Shown here one piece after another: positions 11,418-22,900 of a stretch of DNA of 64,000 nt. Origin of the DNA: Cloeon dipterum (lineage: Eukaryota; Arthropoda; Insecta; Ephemeroptera; Baetidae); the NCBI RefSeq assembly GCF_949628265.1, contig NC_088789.1, positions 33,783,883 through 33,847,882 of the forward strand. The letters are read 5' to 3'. Within the stretch, counting starts at the first letter, position 1, and each line of letters begins with the position of its first letter. The notes beneath the pieces were generated by a model that had not been told where the DNA came from, ran no database searches, and saw only the letters and a program-made list of their open reading frames with translations. A program made the position numbers and the translations under genes.

Positions 11418-14400
11418 ATGAATTTCGGTTACTGGGCATTGCTCGTGATTGTCGTTCTTCAGACATTAGGGCAGGCACAAAATCAAGTAGGTAGAGAAAA
11501 TGATTTTGAGGGCTGTGAAAATGAGGCGATCGACTGTTTTTTCTGAGCTTGCAATCGTTGCGGGACCGTCCATAATAAGAGGGGGAATCACGAATCATGC
11601 AAGTTAATGAAGAAGTGTCACGACAGTAAAAAACCGCGTTCGAGTCCCACGGAATAATTTAGCACAACATTAACTGTCTATTTCGAGTCGCTATAATTTT
11701 CTTCTTATTTTTTTTTTGCTTTTGGAGCATCCTGCTCGTCCTGAAAATGACACGAATAATATAACATTTAGGCCATAACATTGAAAAGATCCAAAATTGG
11801 GGAAAATTGTGTCTCTTTGCACGACTATTTTGCACCAAATAACAATTTTAAAATAATCGACTTATTTTCACAGCACCCTATTGAGTATTTTTATATAAAT
11901 TGACGATACTCAAGATTTGATTAAAATGACTTACAGGGAAAAAAAATTAAATCCATCAAAATCACAATTAACAACCAAAATCCTGGTAAGTCTTGTTCGA
12001 GAAATAAGAGAAACAATTTTAAGTTATATCACAGGTCTGATCAAAATCCCCAAAATTCGTGTGCAAAACAATGTGCGGAGAAACCATATCATCAAGTGTT
12101 GCGGATTTCAAAAGTGTCTGCCACCCGCAAATGTAACGGTAAAAAAGACTACTCCAACCAGCATGGTATATAAATTTTAGAAAAATTTGGAATCATATTC
12201 AAATACGTTTTAAAACAGACCACTAGCCTCCTAACAACTACGTCAGGGTTGCAAACGGCAACGACGGCAGCCATGATGACAGGAAGCTCTGCTGGTGAGT
12301 CATCATCAGCAGCTCCAACGGATGCCATCACTATACCGAGTAAAATTAATAATATTGCGAATAAAAATCGATGCTCAGCGGGCGAAAAATCAGGTCAGGT
12401 TTCCAGTACAAGCCCCCTTGATGGGACAGAAGTTCCAACTGACGTTCCGCGGGAGGCCATTACTGACCTTAGAACTGACGTCACGGTCAAAGTGACTGAA
12501 ACGGTGCAAGATGGCACCGAATCGCCATCTCCTTCGACCGATCCATCCACGCAGGTTGTCCAAGACACGACAACAACTGCAATCGATGTGGTCTCATCAA
12601 ATGTTGTAATTACTTCAACAACACCAACATCTACCACAATTAAGCCTAAGACGACAACAACTACGCCCAGGATTACAACAACTACGCCAAGGACGACGAC
12701 AACAACAACAAAAACAACAACAACCACAGTCCGTATATGAATTTAAGTAAAAACCAACAGAGTTAACTTGATGAAAATTACAGCCTATGCCGTGCAGTTT
12801 ATCTTGTGCAGAGTACAACAGTTTTCTTGCGGTATGATTTATTGTTATGTTTGTGCCTGTGCCATCAATAACTCCTGCTGAGGATAGAATTAGGTTAGGT
12901 TTTGCAGAATTACTCGACAAGCGGATTTTAAAAATATTCACTAGTTTATTTTGATATAAAAACATCTATCAAAAGCGGTGCTAAATCGATATAGCAAATA
13001 GACACAGCGATAGACTGAGCAATTAATGGAAAAGGCTATCTGCTGCATGGTTCACTAACATAATTATTCCGTTATTTAGAGAGCCAATCAGTGCACAACA
13101 CGTTCATTTCAGTCCAAAAAGGATCCGTTTTTACGTTTCTGCGTATTTTCGTAACGTTAAATCGAAGTTTCGTAGATAAGCAGGCTGCTTAAAAAAATTA
13201 TATCTCCAACAGATCATAATCAAAGTTAATACTTTTTAATTTAGAATAACCCAGCTTCAGGATCCCAAGAAAGTAGGAGTTTTTTTAATTAAGAAATTAC
13301 AAATAATTAAGTTTGTATATTTCTCGTGTTCAATTCAGCCAAAGGGATGAAGAAGAAATCAACCTGTGGCATGGAGTATTTTGTTTCTAGCTCTAATGTA
13401 AGTTTATTCTGCTTATCCTTATTCCGAAAAAAATTAAATCATTCAATGATGAAGGCAACGAGAAATGAAGCAGCATTTCGATGCAAGGCGCTAAACATGA
13501 CCCTTGTGACCGTGACCTCTCCCGAGGGAATGGAATGCATGAACAATTTTGAAGGTTTTAACTCGCTTTTGTTACGTGATCCACTTTAATCATTTTGATT
13601 AAGCCAAAACTTTCTGGACGAGTGGCTCGAACGAAGATGAAAATTGCAATTTGGAACACAAGTACGCTTGGTGCTCGACGGGCTTCAACATGTCGAAAGA
13701 ACTAATCGAATCGCAAAAACTTTGGTTGCCGCCCAAAAACGCGATCCCTTCTGCCACGGAGCGATGTTTGGCCGTTTCTATTTCCACAAATTCCTCGAAA
13801 CAGGGCCTGGTGCACAGAAAGTGCGACGACGCCCTGCCCTTCATCTGCCAGTATTCCGTCGACTGCCCAAAGATCTGCATCCGAGACGTTCGAATTACAA
13901 AATAATCATATCATTAAACTAAGTTGAACACATTTTAGGACTCCTTGTTCGACACCTCAGGAAATTTGAAAGGTATATATAGGATATTGGAAGGATGTTC
14001 AAATCTTAACATCGTATTTTATAGATAAAAAATCGTATGGAATTTGGGTTGACATCGGACACTACACCTATCTTTTGGGCAACAAGCCAGTTTGTATCCG
14101 ACACTCGTATGAATCCAAATTCTAACTTTTGGCTTGACAGATGGCGTGGCTAAACAGTTACCACCAGTGCTGTGCATTGGGAATGGAGGCGCTGAATATC
14201 GACAACGCAGCTGAGCAATTGGGCCTTACTACCCTGGCCAAGGCAAACAAAGGTTGTTTGCTCATGAATTAAGAAACGCAGTCTTTAGTTCCATTTTGAA
14301 ATTTCAGCAAACTGGACTGCGAATTTCAATTACTGGACCAGTGGCACGTGGAAGGGGGCGCCTGTAAACCAATGGTCGTGGTGCGAGCCCAATGGACCAA

Positions 14401-17400
14401 CAGTTTTCGCAAAGGGTCTTGTTTGGGAACCCTCCCAGCCCGACAACAAAGGAGGGAACGAGACATGCGTGCATTTCCGCTTTACTTTGAATTCCACGGG
14501 CACCATCTTAACCGACCGCAACTGCACGAATAAATACATATACGCGTGCAAGGTATTGTCTAAAATTTATCTAGGCCCGAATACTAGCTGATTTGAAATT
14601 CCAGAGTGCATTGAAGACCACCCCAAAACCTTGCGTTGCTTCTTGCCCAACAGCGAGCTGCGTAAAGAATGTAAATTCTTATGTTAAAGATGAATCGATC
14701 AATGTGTCATTAATTTAAACTTTAGAACTCCCTCTTTGAACTTAATTCGAATACGAATGAGAAAACTTTACGGAGTATTGATAATTTAGGTTAGAAAAAT
14801 ACTTTTGAACACTATACTTTTCGTTATCCAGATTATTTCTCTTATGGAAACTGGTACGATGGGTGTGGTCGGAACTTTCTTACTTACACCTCTAAATTGG
14901 TAAGAAATCAAACTTTTTGTCACTGATTTTTACTATAATTATTATCAAAAGTCGAGCTGGACAGTCGCCCGTGACCGTTGCTGTGCTATTGGTCTGACCC
15001 TGGCCTCAATGGAATCAGCAGGAAAGTCAAGTTGCTTTTCCAGAATAGTCTCAAGTACTAATAAAAATTAAAAGAAGACGAAATAAAGTTTAATATTTAC
15101 TAAACATCTCAAGAATATGCTCCGGTAACTTATGGTGACTACTGGCTATCTGGGACTGATCTGGGGTGCGATTCAAACTTCCACTGGTGCACCCTGAGCC
15201 GAGACTTCGTCCACCCTGAGCTCACTTGGAAGGAGGGACACCCTAAGCCTGGTCTGGACTGCGTTTATCTCGAAGTGAGAAATGGATCCTTGTTGCTGGC
15301 CACCGATGACTGTGCCCAAAACAAGAATTTTCTCTGCGAAGTAAGGAAGAAGGGAACCTTCGGAAGGGCCATGCAGACCGAATGTGCAGAAACCTGGGAC
15401 ATCACAATTGGTAAACGCCCGCAAATTCATTCCTTTGTGAGTGTCTTAATGGAAAGAAAATTCCATGCAGAACAAATCGATCTTCTAATGAACGTGAGCG
15501 CTTTTCTCACGGCAACTATATCGCTAAATTTGAAGGTTAGTCAGGCATCTATATTTCTACCAATTGATTAAAAAAAATTCGTACTTTTTAGTGCTTTTTG
15601 AAATGCGTCGGAGTGGAAATTGGAATGGTAATCATTAAACTGAATTGAACATATCTCACATGTTTTTTAATGCACTCAATTGTTGAATTTTCATTCATAA
15701 TAAAACTTGTTCTAAAGAATTATTTTTCTTAAGTTTGGCATAGGTGGATTGGACGCCATAGCAACTCTGCGACAGATAGAACTCGTGTCTCAGGAGGAAC
15801 CCGCGAAATTGGAGACGGGATTTGTGGCTTATGATCAATGCAACGGAATAAGTATGTTTAATTTTAAATAATTGCCAGAATTTCATTTGTAAAACAGAAT
15901 CTGACGACGAGTGTGTGATTGCCTACGAAACTTACAAGTGCGGCCAGCAAAAAGCACCTGGTTTGGTCTCAAAAATCATCACGAACAACTTCGATAACCA
16001 GACCATTGTCTGATTTAAACATATATTATATTGAAGGATTTTAATTTTTGCTCTGAAAAGCTGATACCACCAACTCCTTGTGTTCCGGTGCGCCGAACTT
16101 GTTGGCTTTCGAACACTATTCCTTGCGTAAAAATTGTACATATTATATAATTGTTGGTTTTCAGGACATATCATTAAAGATTTTCTCTAAATTGCAGCAA
16201 TCAGCGATCGATTTGACTAAAAATTATACTGCCAATTGTAATTTATCCTCTAAAATTTCAATGCAACCACAATTTCAATTATTCCAATCAATTCCTGATG
16301 GCAGGGTTCACGAAATGCCCGCATTTTTTTCGGGAAGATCCACTCCAGTTCGGCAATTTTGCACGGGTTTTTCTTCAGTTTTGCGCATTTTTCCAAAGCG
16401 CATGCATTTTCTATTTCAATTAAAAAATTCTCATGATGGTTGACCAAAAATAGGGATTGAAACATATCAGTATAAAAGCAATTGGTTCCACAAAAAGACC
16501 AAAAAATTGTAACATCAACAGTAACTTTCAAAAATTTCTTATTTTTTTTATTTCCAACTGGTTTTTAGCGCATTGCAAAATTTGTGAACCCTGTTCCTGA
16601 GGGTAAATATAGATGGGTTAAATAGATTTACCGATCAAAATATGCGTTACTTCGTCAAAAAAGTGCATTTTGCTTTGCACCTTCTTCGTGCATCATAACA
16701 AATTTATCAATTCGGAAAATTCTTTATCCCATCCATTTTAAACACCAAGAATTGATTGGAATATAAAAAATGTGGTTTCAGTGGGAACTTATTCTTCTGA
16801 ATTAATTTAAATTTTACATATCAACAATATAGACAAATCGGGAGGCTTTCTGACAGTTAAAAACAGGACATTTTATGTATCTGATGGAGGCGTCTATGCG
16901 GTTAATATATTCGCCAAATTTGGCAATTGAAATTTACTCTCTTGCAAATTTAGACTCCGTATCAAGCCTACACTCGTTGCTGCGAACTTGGAATGCGTCT
17001 CGCAGAACCTCAGTCTCTTGCTGATTATCAATTACTTTACGAAAACTTTGGTATGCGATATTCATTGCTATTTCCTTTAAAATTAAATTAAAAAACCATC
17101 AACGAAGTTCTGATTGCACCAATCGATTTTTGAGGCTTGAATTAGGTAACGTGGACATTTTTTCCGACCAAAAAGTCCATCGCGACCTGCGAAAACAATT
17201 TGAATGCGTGAGAGCCGGTTTGACCCCTTGCAGAGAGACGAAAATGTCAGATCCAGCCAGTTCTGACGCATGCGCACGTCTCGCATTAATATTGTTTTAG
17301 CGGGAAAAACATTTCGCACGTCGCGCTGCAATTTTTGGACTGAAAAACGTCCGTTTTAGCTCAGGAATCGATTGGTTTGCTTAGAAACTTCGCCAAATAA

Positions 17401-17861
17401 GACGGTCTTTAAATTATAAGCTTTGACAAATAATCTCGTTTGTACACATAACTGTAAATTTATCAGTCCAGGAAGATCAACACAAATATAATAAACCACA
17501 TTTTATTTCACAAAGAAAAATAACGCACGCACAATGCTGATAAAATGAATTTAAATTCATGTATTTGATGTATATAGGTTCCTATGGCGTTATGTTGGTG
17601 GGCGATACAGAATTCATCAACCAGACGCACGAGGTTTGGTGTCGCACCCGAATGCTTTTGCCGGATGCTTATTATCAAGCGAATACAAGATACCTATGCG
17701 GTCCGTCGTACGTCAGATTGCACAATAGATTATTTTACACCGAAAAACTGTATATAAGAGATCCGAAGACCAATATGCCAGTAGAATGCACTGGAGAAGT
17801 GTACCCTGACGCTTCCAAAGTGGATGTGAATGTGCAGCGGTATGTCTGCGAGAAACTTTAG
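11418..17861 (+). CDS. Secreted mucin-like CTLD(x3)-OBP-CTLD fusion protein, gene 3
   Basis: Exons 11418-11486, 11937-11985, 12035-12165, 12219-12339, 12394-12728, 12784-12831, 13245-13272, 13339-13397, 13455-13554, 13604-13887, 13939-13972, 14025-14089, 14141-14252, 14308-14552, 14605-14670, 14726-14774, 14832-14899, 14952-15054, 15114-15410, 15471-15535, 15592-15627, 15734-15851, 15898-16007, 16061-16135, 16198-16237, 16833-16900, 16954-17050, 17578-17861; about 1,051 aa, all phases consistent. The domain order is as in gene 2, with a shorter Thr-rich stalk. CTLD B carries QPD and a TDRNC second Ca-site motif. OBP C2-x3-C3 is CFLKC (exon 15592-15627). Intron 1 is unusually long (450 nt) and may hold a tRNA-derived insert. 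Intron 27 holds a fold-back element. A poly(A) signal lies at 18037-18042. The inferred role is a secreted glycan- and small-ligand-binding protein; family members are known but this combination is not one I recognise. Confidence 0.87.
11487..11936. repeat. Enlarged intron 1 of gene 3, possible tRNA-derived SINE remnant
   Basis: The corresponding intron in genes 2, 4, 5 and 6 is about 54-62 nt. Here it is 450 nt, so about 390 nt were inserted. A GTTCGAGTCCCAC phrase near 11638-11650 resembles the B box of RNA polymerase III promoters. I cannot find a convincing A box or a poly(A)/satellite tail, so a SINE is only a suggestion. Confidence 0.3.
17102..17412. mobile_element. Fold-back (MITE-like) element in intron 27 of gene 3
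   Basis: A long imperfect inverted repeat. The left arm starts near CGAAGTTCTGATTGCACCAA and the right arm ends TTGGTTTGCTTAGAAACTTC. Inner parts include ACGCATGCGCACGTCTCGC and GCGGGAAAAA. Homologous copies sit at the same intron position in genes 4, 5 and 6 and in the yellow-like gene (44635-45022). No coding capacity is seen, so it is a non-autonomous DNA-transposon type. Confidence 0.7.
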
Positions 17862-18481
17862 CAAATATGGAATCTAACAAATTACTCAAGATTCGCACTT
17901 TGTTTTTTCTTTAAAGTTTTTCTTTTTGGGCACCACTTTTGAGATTTGAATGCAGGGAGTTTAATTTAATTTTGGTGATTTAAAAATCCCATATTTTATG
18001 ATTTTATGCTGTCAAAGAGTTGATATAGGTTGAACAAATAAAGTAATAAAAAAGTATTTTAATGTCATTTTTATTTTAGTATAGTTAAATTTCTTGGCAG
18101 CCTTGTATATCTAGAGACTTCCAAAGTTTTCGCAAGACTTAAGCAAGTCAAAATTTATTGAAAATTCTTTACGTTCCTGTGTTTTATCCTTGAGAAAAGG
18201 GTGCAAAGTTACGTAAGTGATTTTCATTAAAATCTGCTCAGATTATGTTACAGCTAGAATTCCAGTCGTATTCTGATGAATTAATTGCGTCAGTAGGAAA
18301 CTTTTCCTTTTTTTCTCTCTCTCTCGTGATTTTAAATTAGGCTTATTTCACGCATTTAATAGAATGGATGGTGATGATATTTATAAAAATTTATACTTAT
18401 CAGCTCCGCACTAATCATGTTGGACTGCATAAATAGTGAGGTTATAAATTAATCTTTCCATAAACATCTCATAAAAAAGCA
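17862..18481. other. Spacer after gene 3
   Basis: 3' flank of gene 3 with an AATAAA at 18037-18042, then AT-rich sequence with a short CT run (about 18316-18326). No gene or element is recognised. Confidence 0.5.
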
Positions 18482-18806
18482 TTAATTTTGTATAAATATT
18501 TGATGTTGATGGACGGGGTTGAAGTTCAGCGGCGAGGTGGGGGTTGCGTCGTGGTCGGAGGGAAGGTTGAAGGAGACCAGGGTGGCTGGCAGCGTGTCAT
18601 GCCGGCGTTCTCGAGGCCCACGAACACCCTTTTTCCGTGCACAGCGATGCTCGTGGGCACAAGGGGTGAGTTTGGGGAGGCTTTGTCGCGCTGCGGCAGC
18701 TCGAAAACCACCCCTTCCCACTTGCAGACGACCCGGAAGCTGAGCGAAATGGCAAACGGAACCGCATTAGCACCGCGCAAAACAGCAGGGAAATCGGATT
18801 AATCAT
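18482..18806 (-). pseudogene. Yellow/MRJP-type first-exon relic 1 (longest)
   Basis: Read on the minus strand, one frame gives a yellow-family exon 1 segment: VCKWEGVVFELP, then PTSIAVHGKRVFVGLENAG. After a frameshift another frame continues with PATLVSFNLP, the usual yellow-family continuation. The ATG with a hydrophobic start (MINPISLLFCAVL) is in a different frame from the body, so at least two frame breaks exist. No downstream yellow exons are present. It resembles exon 1 of the intact yellow-like gene only distantly, so it derives from another paralogue. Confidence 0.7.
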
Positions 18807-18992
18807 CCAGAAAAATGTATTTAGGTTTAGAGAGGGTTAAAAGCGCAGCAGTTTTGACTGAGTGACGACTGTCTGAAGAGTGATAAAAATTAACCACTTT
18901 TTAAAATTTTAATCGAATTACAAGCAATATTCGGTTTTATCTGTGTGGCGCAGTACTTTGACATATGCAAACTGAATCATTTTTAATTTTTC

Positions 18993-19115
18993 TGAGTTAC
19001 CGAAGGGTTGAGGGGTGTTTGCCCTCCACCCTTAAGTCACCATGCATAGCTTTCGAAATGCAACAGTGAGCACGGTGCCAGGAACGGTAGTCGCTTGTTA
19101 TCAAAATTGCGGTAA
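18993..19115. repeat. Fragment of fold-back repeat family B
   Basis: The segment starting TTCTGAGTTACCGAAGGGTT, followed by GAGGGGTGTTTGCCCTCCACCC and the TGCAACAGTGAGCACGGTG phrase, matches the fold-back units at 42786-43505. Only part of one arm is present. Confidence 0.55.
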
Positions 19116-19279
19116 TTGGGAAATATTTTATATATTTTAAACTTAAATATCCAGAAATTGTGAATCGCTTTTCAAGAAATAAAACACCACAGTAAAACAA
19201 TTCAGGTTTTATTCAGACATTTCATTAATTTAATTTATATTTCTATACATTTTGCGAGGATAGTAAAAGAAAATTCGAA

Positions 19280-19492
19280 AGATCTGCGCGTGTATTTGGA
19301 AAAAGTGCCTCTTCACCAAAATACACGAAAACTACATTAAGGACGTCAAACCGCAACTAAACAATTTTCCGGGAATAATATACGCCAGTGAGGCCTTTGT
19401 TTTTTCCGGTAAATCCAACGGCCTGGAAAGCACTGCACTGCTCACGGGGACGGTTCCTCGGCAACGGATGTCAGTAGCAAAGAGAGAGCTAG
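19280..19492 (+). promoter_or_regulatory. Conserved distal upstream block, gene 4
   Basis: Third copy of the block at 2373-2607 and 10750-10972: GACGTCAAACCGCAAC, AATTTTCCGGGAATAATATA, GAGGCCTTTGTTTTTTCCGG, GGGGACGGTTCC. It is not found before genes 5 and 6. Confidence 0.4.
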
Positions 19493-19728
19493 AATTTTCA
19501 CTGTTATCAAAAAATATGCCTAAATTTAATATAATAACAGGATGAGAATTGAGACTATACGTCAAGAAAGAAGACAATATTATTTGCGTGCAATTTTCTT
19601 CTTATTCTTATAAGAAGTTAACAATTTATAAAGATGCTTTACTATAAAATTATTTAAAGCACGAAATAATATGCACAAACTGCACAACATTTAAAGGCAG
19701 TGCTGAAAAAGTTGATGAAACACTGCGC

Positions 19729-19925
19729 TGAAAATCGAAAAAATCAACCATCACATTTTCAAATATGAAGAGTTAGAGAGCGAAGTGGATAGATGTTATT
19801 TATTTGAAACAGGAAGCAGGAAAGGACGTCACTGAAAAACTGGTTCAGCGAGGCATGATCGCACACTGCTGAGCCACAATATTATACACATTCTAGTCCA
19901 GCAAAAGCCATCATTGCGGATAGCA
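19729..19925 (+). promoter_or_regulatory. Conserved proximal promoter block, gene 4
   Basis: GACGTCAC is at 19825-19832. The CGCACACTGC phrase and an ATATTATACACA TATA-like stretch follow before the ATG at 19926. It is nearly identical to the gene 5 block. Confidence 0.55.
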
Positions 19926-22900
19926 ATGAATTTCGGTTTCTGGACTCTGCTTGTGAGTGTTAGTCTTCAGACAATTGGGAATGCACAAAATCAAGTAAGT
20001 ACATTCTTATATTAATTTCCGAGCTAACATTTTGACTCAAAAATGACTTACAGGGAAACAAAATTAAATCCATCAAAATCACAATAACCAAACAGATATC
20101 TGGTAGGTTTTTGATTAAAATTGAAAGCGAAAATTTACTTTCGATCAGGTCCGTTACAAATCCCCAAAATTCGTGTGCAAAACAACGTGCGAAGAAAACA
20201 TATAATTTTATGCTGCGGCTTTAAAAAATGTCTAGCAACTTCAAATGCCACGGCAAAAAAGAATGCTCCAACCAGCACGGTATAGGCATCAAAGGAAATT
20301 TCGAAATCAAAGTTAATATGTTTTAAAGCAGACCAATAGCATTCTAACAGCACCGTCAACGTTGCCACCGGACACGACGGCAGCCATGATGACAGGAAGC
20401 GCTGCTGGTGAATCATCATCAGCAGCACCAACTGAGGCCAACACTGTAGCGAGTAAAACAAAAATTCGAATAAAATTCGATACTCAAGCGGACGAAAATT
20501 TAGGTCACGATTCCAGTCCACGCCCCCTTGATGTGACAGTTGTTCCAACTGAGGTCATAACTGACCTTAAAACTGACGTCACGACCAAAGCGACCGAAAC
20601 GGTGCAAGATGGCACCGAATCGCCGTCTCCTTCGACCGATCCATCCACGCAGGTTGTCCAAGACACGACAACTGCAATCGATGTGATTTCATCAAAAGTT
20701 GGAACTCCTACAATAACATCAACATCTACAACAAGTAAGCCTACGGTAACAACAACTACGACAAGTACGACAACCACAACGTCTACAACAACAACCACCA
20801 CCACCACAGTCCGTTTATAAATTTATTAAAATTCTATGCAAATTTAAGTAGAAGAAAATTACAGCCGGTTCCGTGCAGTTTATCTTGTGCAGCTTACAAC
20901 AGCATTCTTGCGGTATGTTTTATTCTTAATTCATATTTTTTGCCATGAACAATCGACTCCTGAGGATCGAAAATAATGTAAAGTGGCCAATTTACTTATT
21001 GGTATGACGACGAAACATAAAAAATCGATAGCAGATCTTACCTCTAGATGGCATTACGACACACAGCGATATTCATATAGTTTAATTATTATTAAGTGAC
21101 AAGGCTGGCAACATTGCGCTGCAATTGCCAATCAAAGAACACGATTGCGCGAGTGGTGTTAATTACGCTAGTTGAAGATAAAAAATAAACTGCAATTACA
21201 TTCCCGCATATTTTTTCGAAATTTCGTCCCGATTGAACCGGCTTCCTTACCAAATTATTCAGAACCTCCACCATAAAAATCCTAACTTAATTTATTTGTT
21301 CGATTTAGAATAATCCAACCTCAGGAACTCTGCAAAGTAGGCTTGAAATTTACGATATTACAAACGATATCTAATTTTTGATAAAATCAGCCAATGGAAC
21401 GAAGAAAAAATCAAATTGTGGCATGGAGTATTTTGTTTCTACCTCTACTGTGAGATTTTTTCAATTTTATTTCTGGTAAACATTTAAATAAAAAATTAGG
21501 CAACGAGAAACGAAGCAGCACTGCGTTGCAAGGCGCTAAATATGATCCTATTGGCCGTGACCTCTCTCGAGGGATTGGAATGCATGAACAATTTTGGAGG
21601 TTTTAACTCTCATACGGGCTACATAATCCATATTAATACTCTAAATTAAGCAAACACTTTCTGGACGAGTGGTTCAAACGAAGATGAAAATTGCAATGTG
21701 GAAAAAAAGTACGCTTGGTGCTCGACTGGCTTCAATATTTCGGGAAATCTGATCGAATCGAAAAAAATCTGGTTGTCGACCAACAACACGATCCCTTCTG
21801 CCACGGAGCGTTGTTTGGCCGTTTCTATTTCCACAAATTCCTCGAAACAGGGCCTGGTGCACAGAAAATGCGACGACGCCCTGCCCTTCATCTGCCAGTA
21901 TTCCGTCGACTGCCCGAAGATCTGCAACCGAAACGTTCGTTCTAGAAAACATACAAATTCATTTAGTTTATATTAATCCCATTTCAGGACTCGCTATTTG
22001 ACTCCTCAGGACTTTTGAAAGGTATTTAGGAAATTTATAAAATGTTATCTCATAACTTGAATGAAATTTAGAAATAAGGGACGAGGTCGTTATGCACTGA
22101 ATGAGAAAATATAATGAAAAGGTGTGAATGTGGAGTTCGTCCCAGAGTTATGTTATTTGGGTGTTATGTTTCAAGTATCAGGATTATCCTTTGGTAGGCA
22201 TGTGGAGAAGCGAGCAAGGGCAGCCCTTATGGCAACTTATAGTATTAAAAACTTGCATAAACCTTCCATTGAAACGGCAGTTAAACTTTTTGACCTAAAA
22301 GTTTCTCCTACTGCCTCTTATGGCATAGAAGTTATTTGGCCTTATCTTACAATTAATGATTTTGAAACATTAGAGCGAGTCAAAACCCGTTACCTAAAGA
22401 AAGTGCTGGGGATCTCTAAATACAATAGATCGCGATACGTCTATGAACTAGTGGCCAAAGACTTAAACTTTTTTGCTACAGATCTTAAAATGAAATATGA
22501 TCTCCCTGAAACTGATAATTATAAGAAGTTTGTTAACATAAAGATTATAAATAGACGCTTGATTTGTGATGCATTTTATGAAACTCAAACAATGATGAAT
22601 GGGAATTGGAGGGTGCCGAATTTTGAAGATAGACATGTATTTACTCGATTTGCATGCCATGGATATCACTATTTGTTCTGTGCAACTCAGATGTACCATT
22701 ATGAACCTCAGGAGATTTGTAAATGTAGATTTTGTGGAGAACAGTGTGAAAAATACCATATTTTGAAATGTGTAGTAAAAAGAATTAGTTTAAGAACAGC
22801 AGCGAAGACTTGTAAGAATTGATTGTATAGGATTAGTGTCGCACGCATATATGCGTTTAATAATAAATTCATTCATTCATAACTTGAATCTCTCATTATA

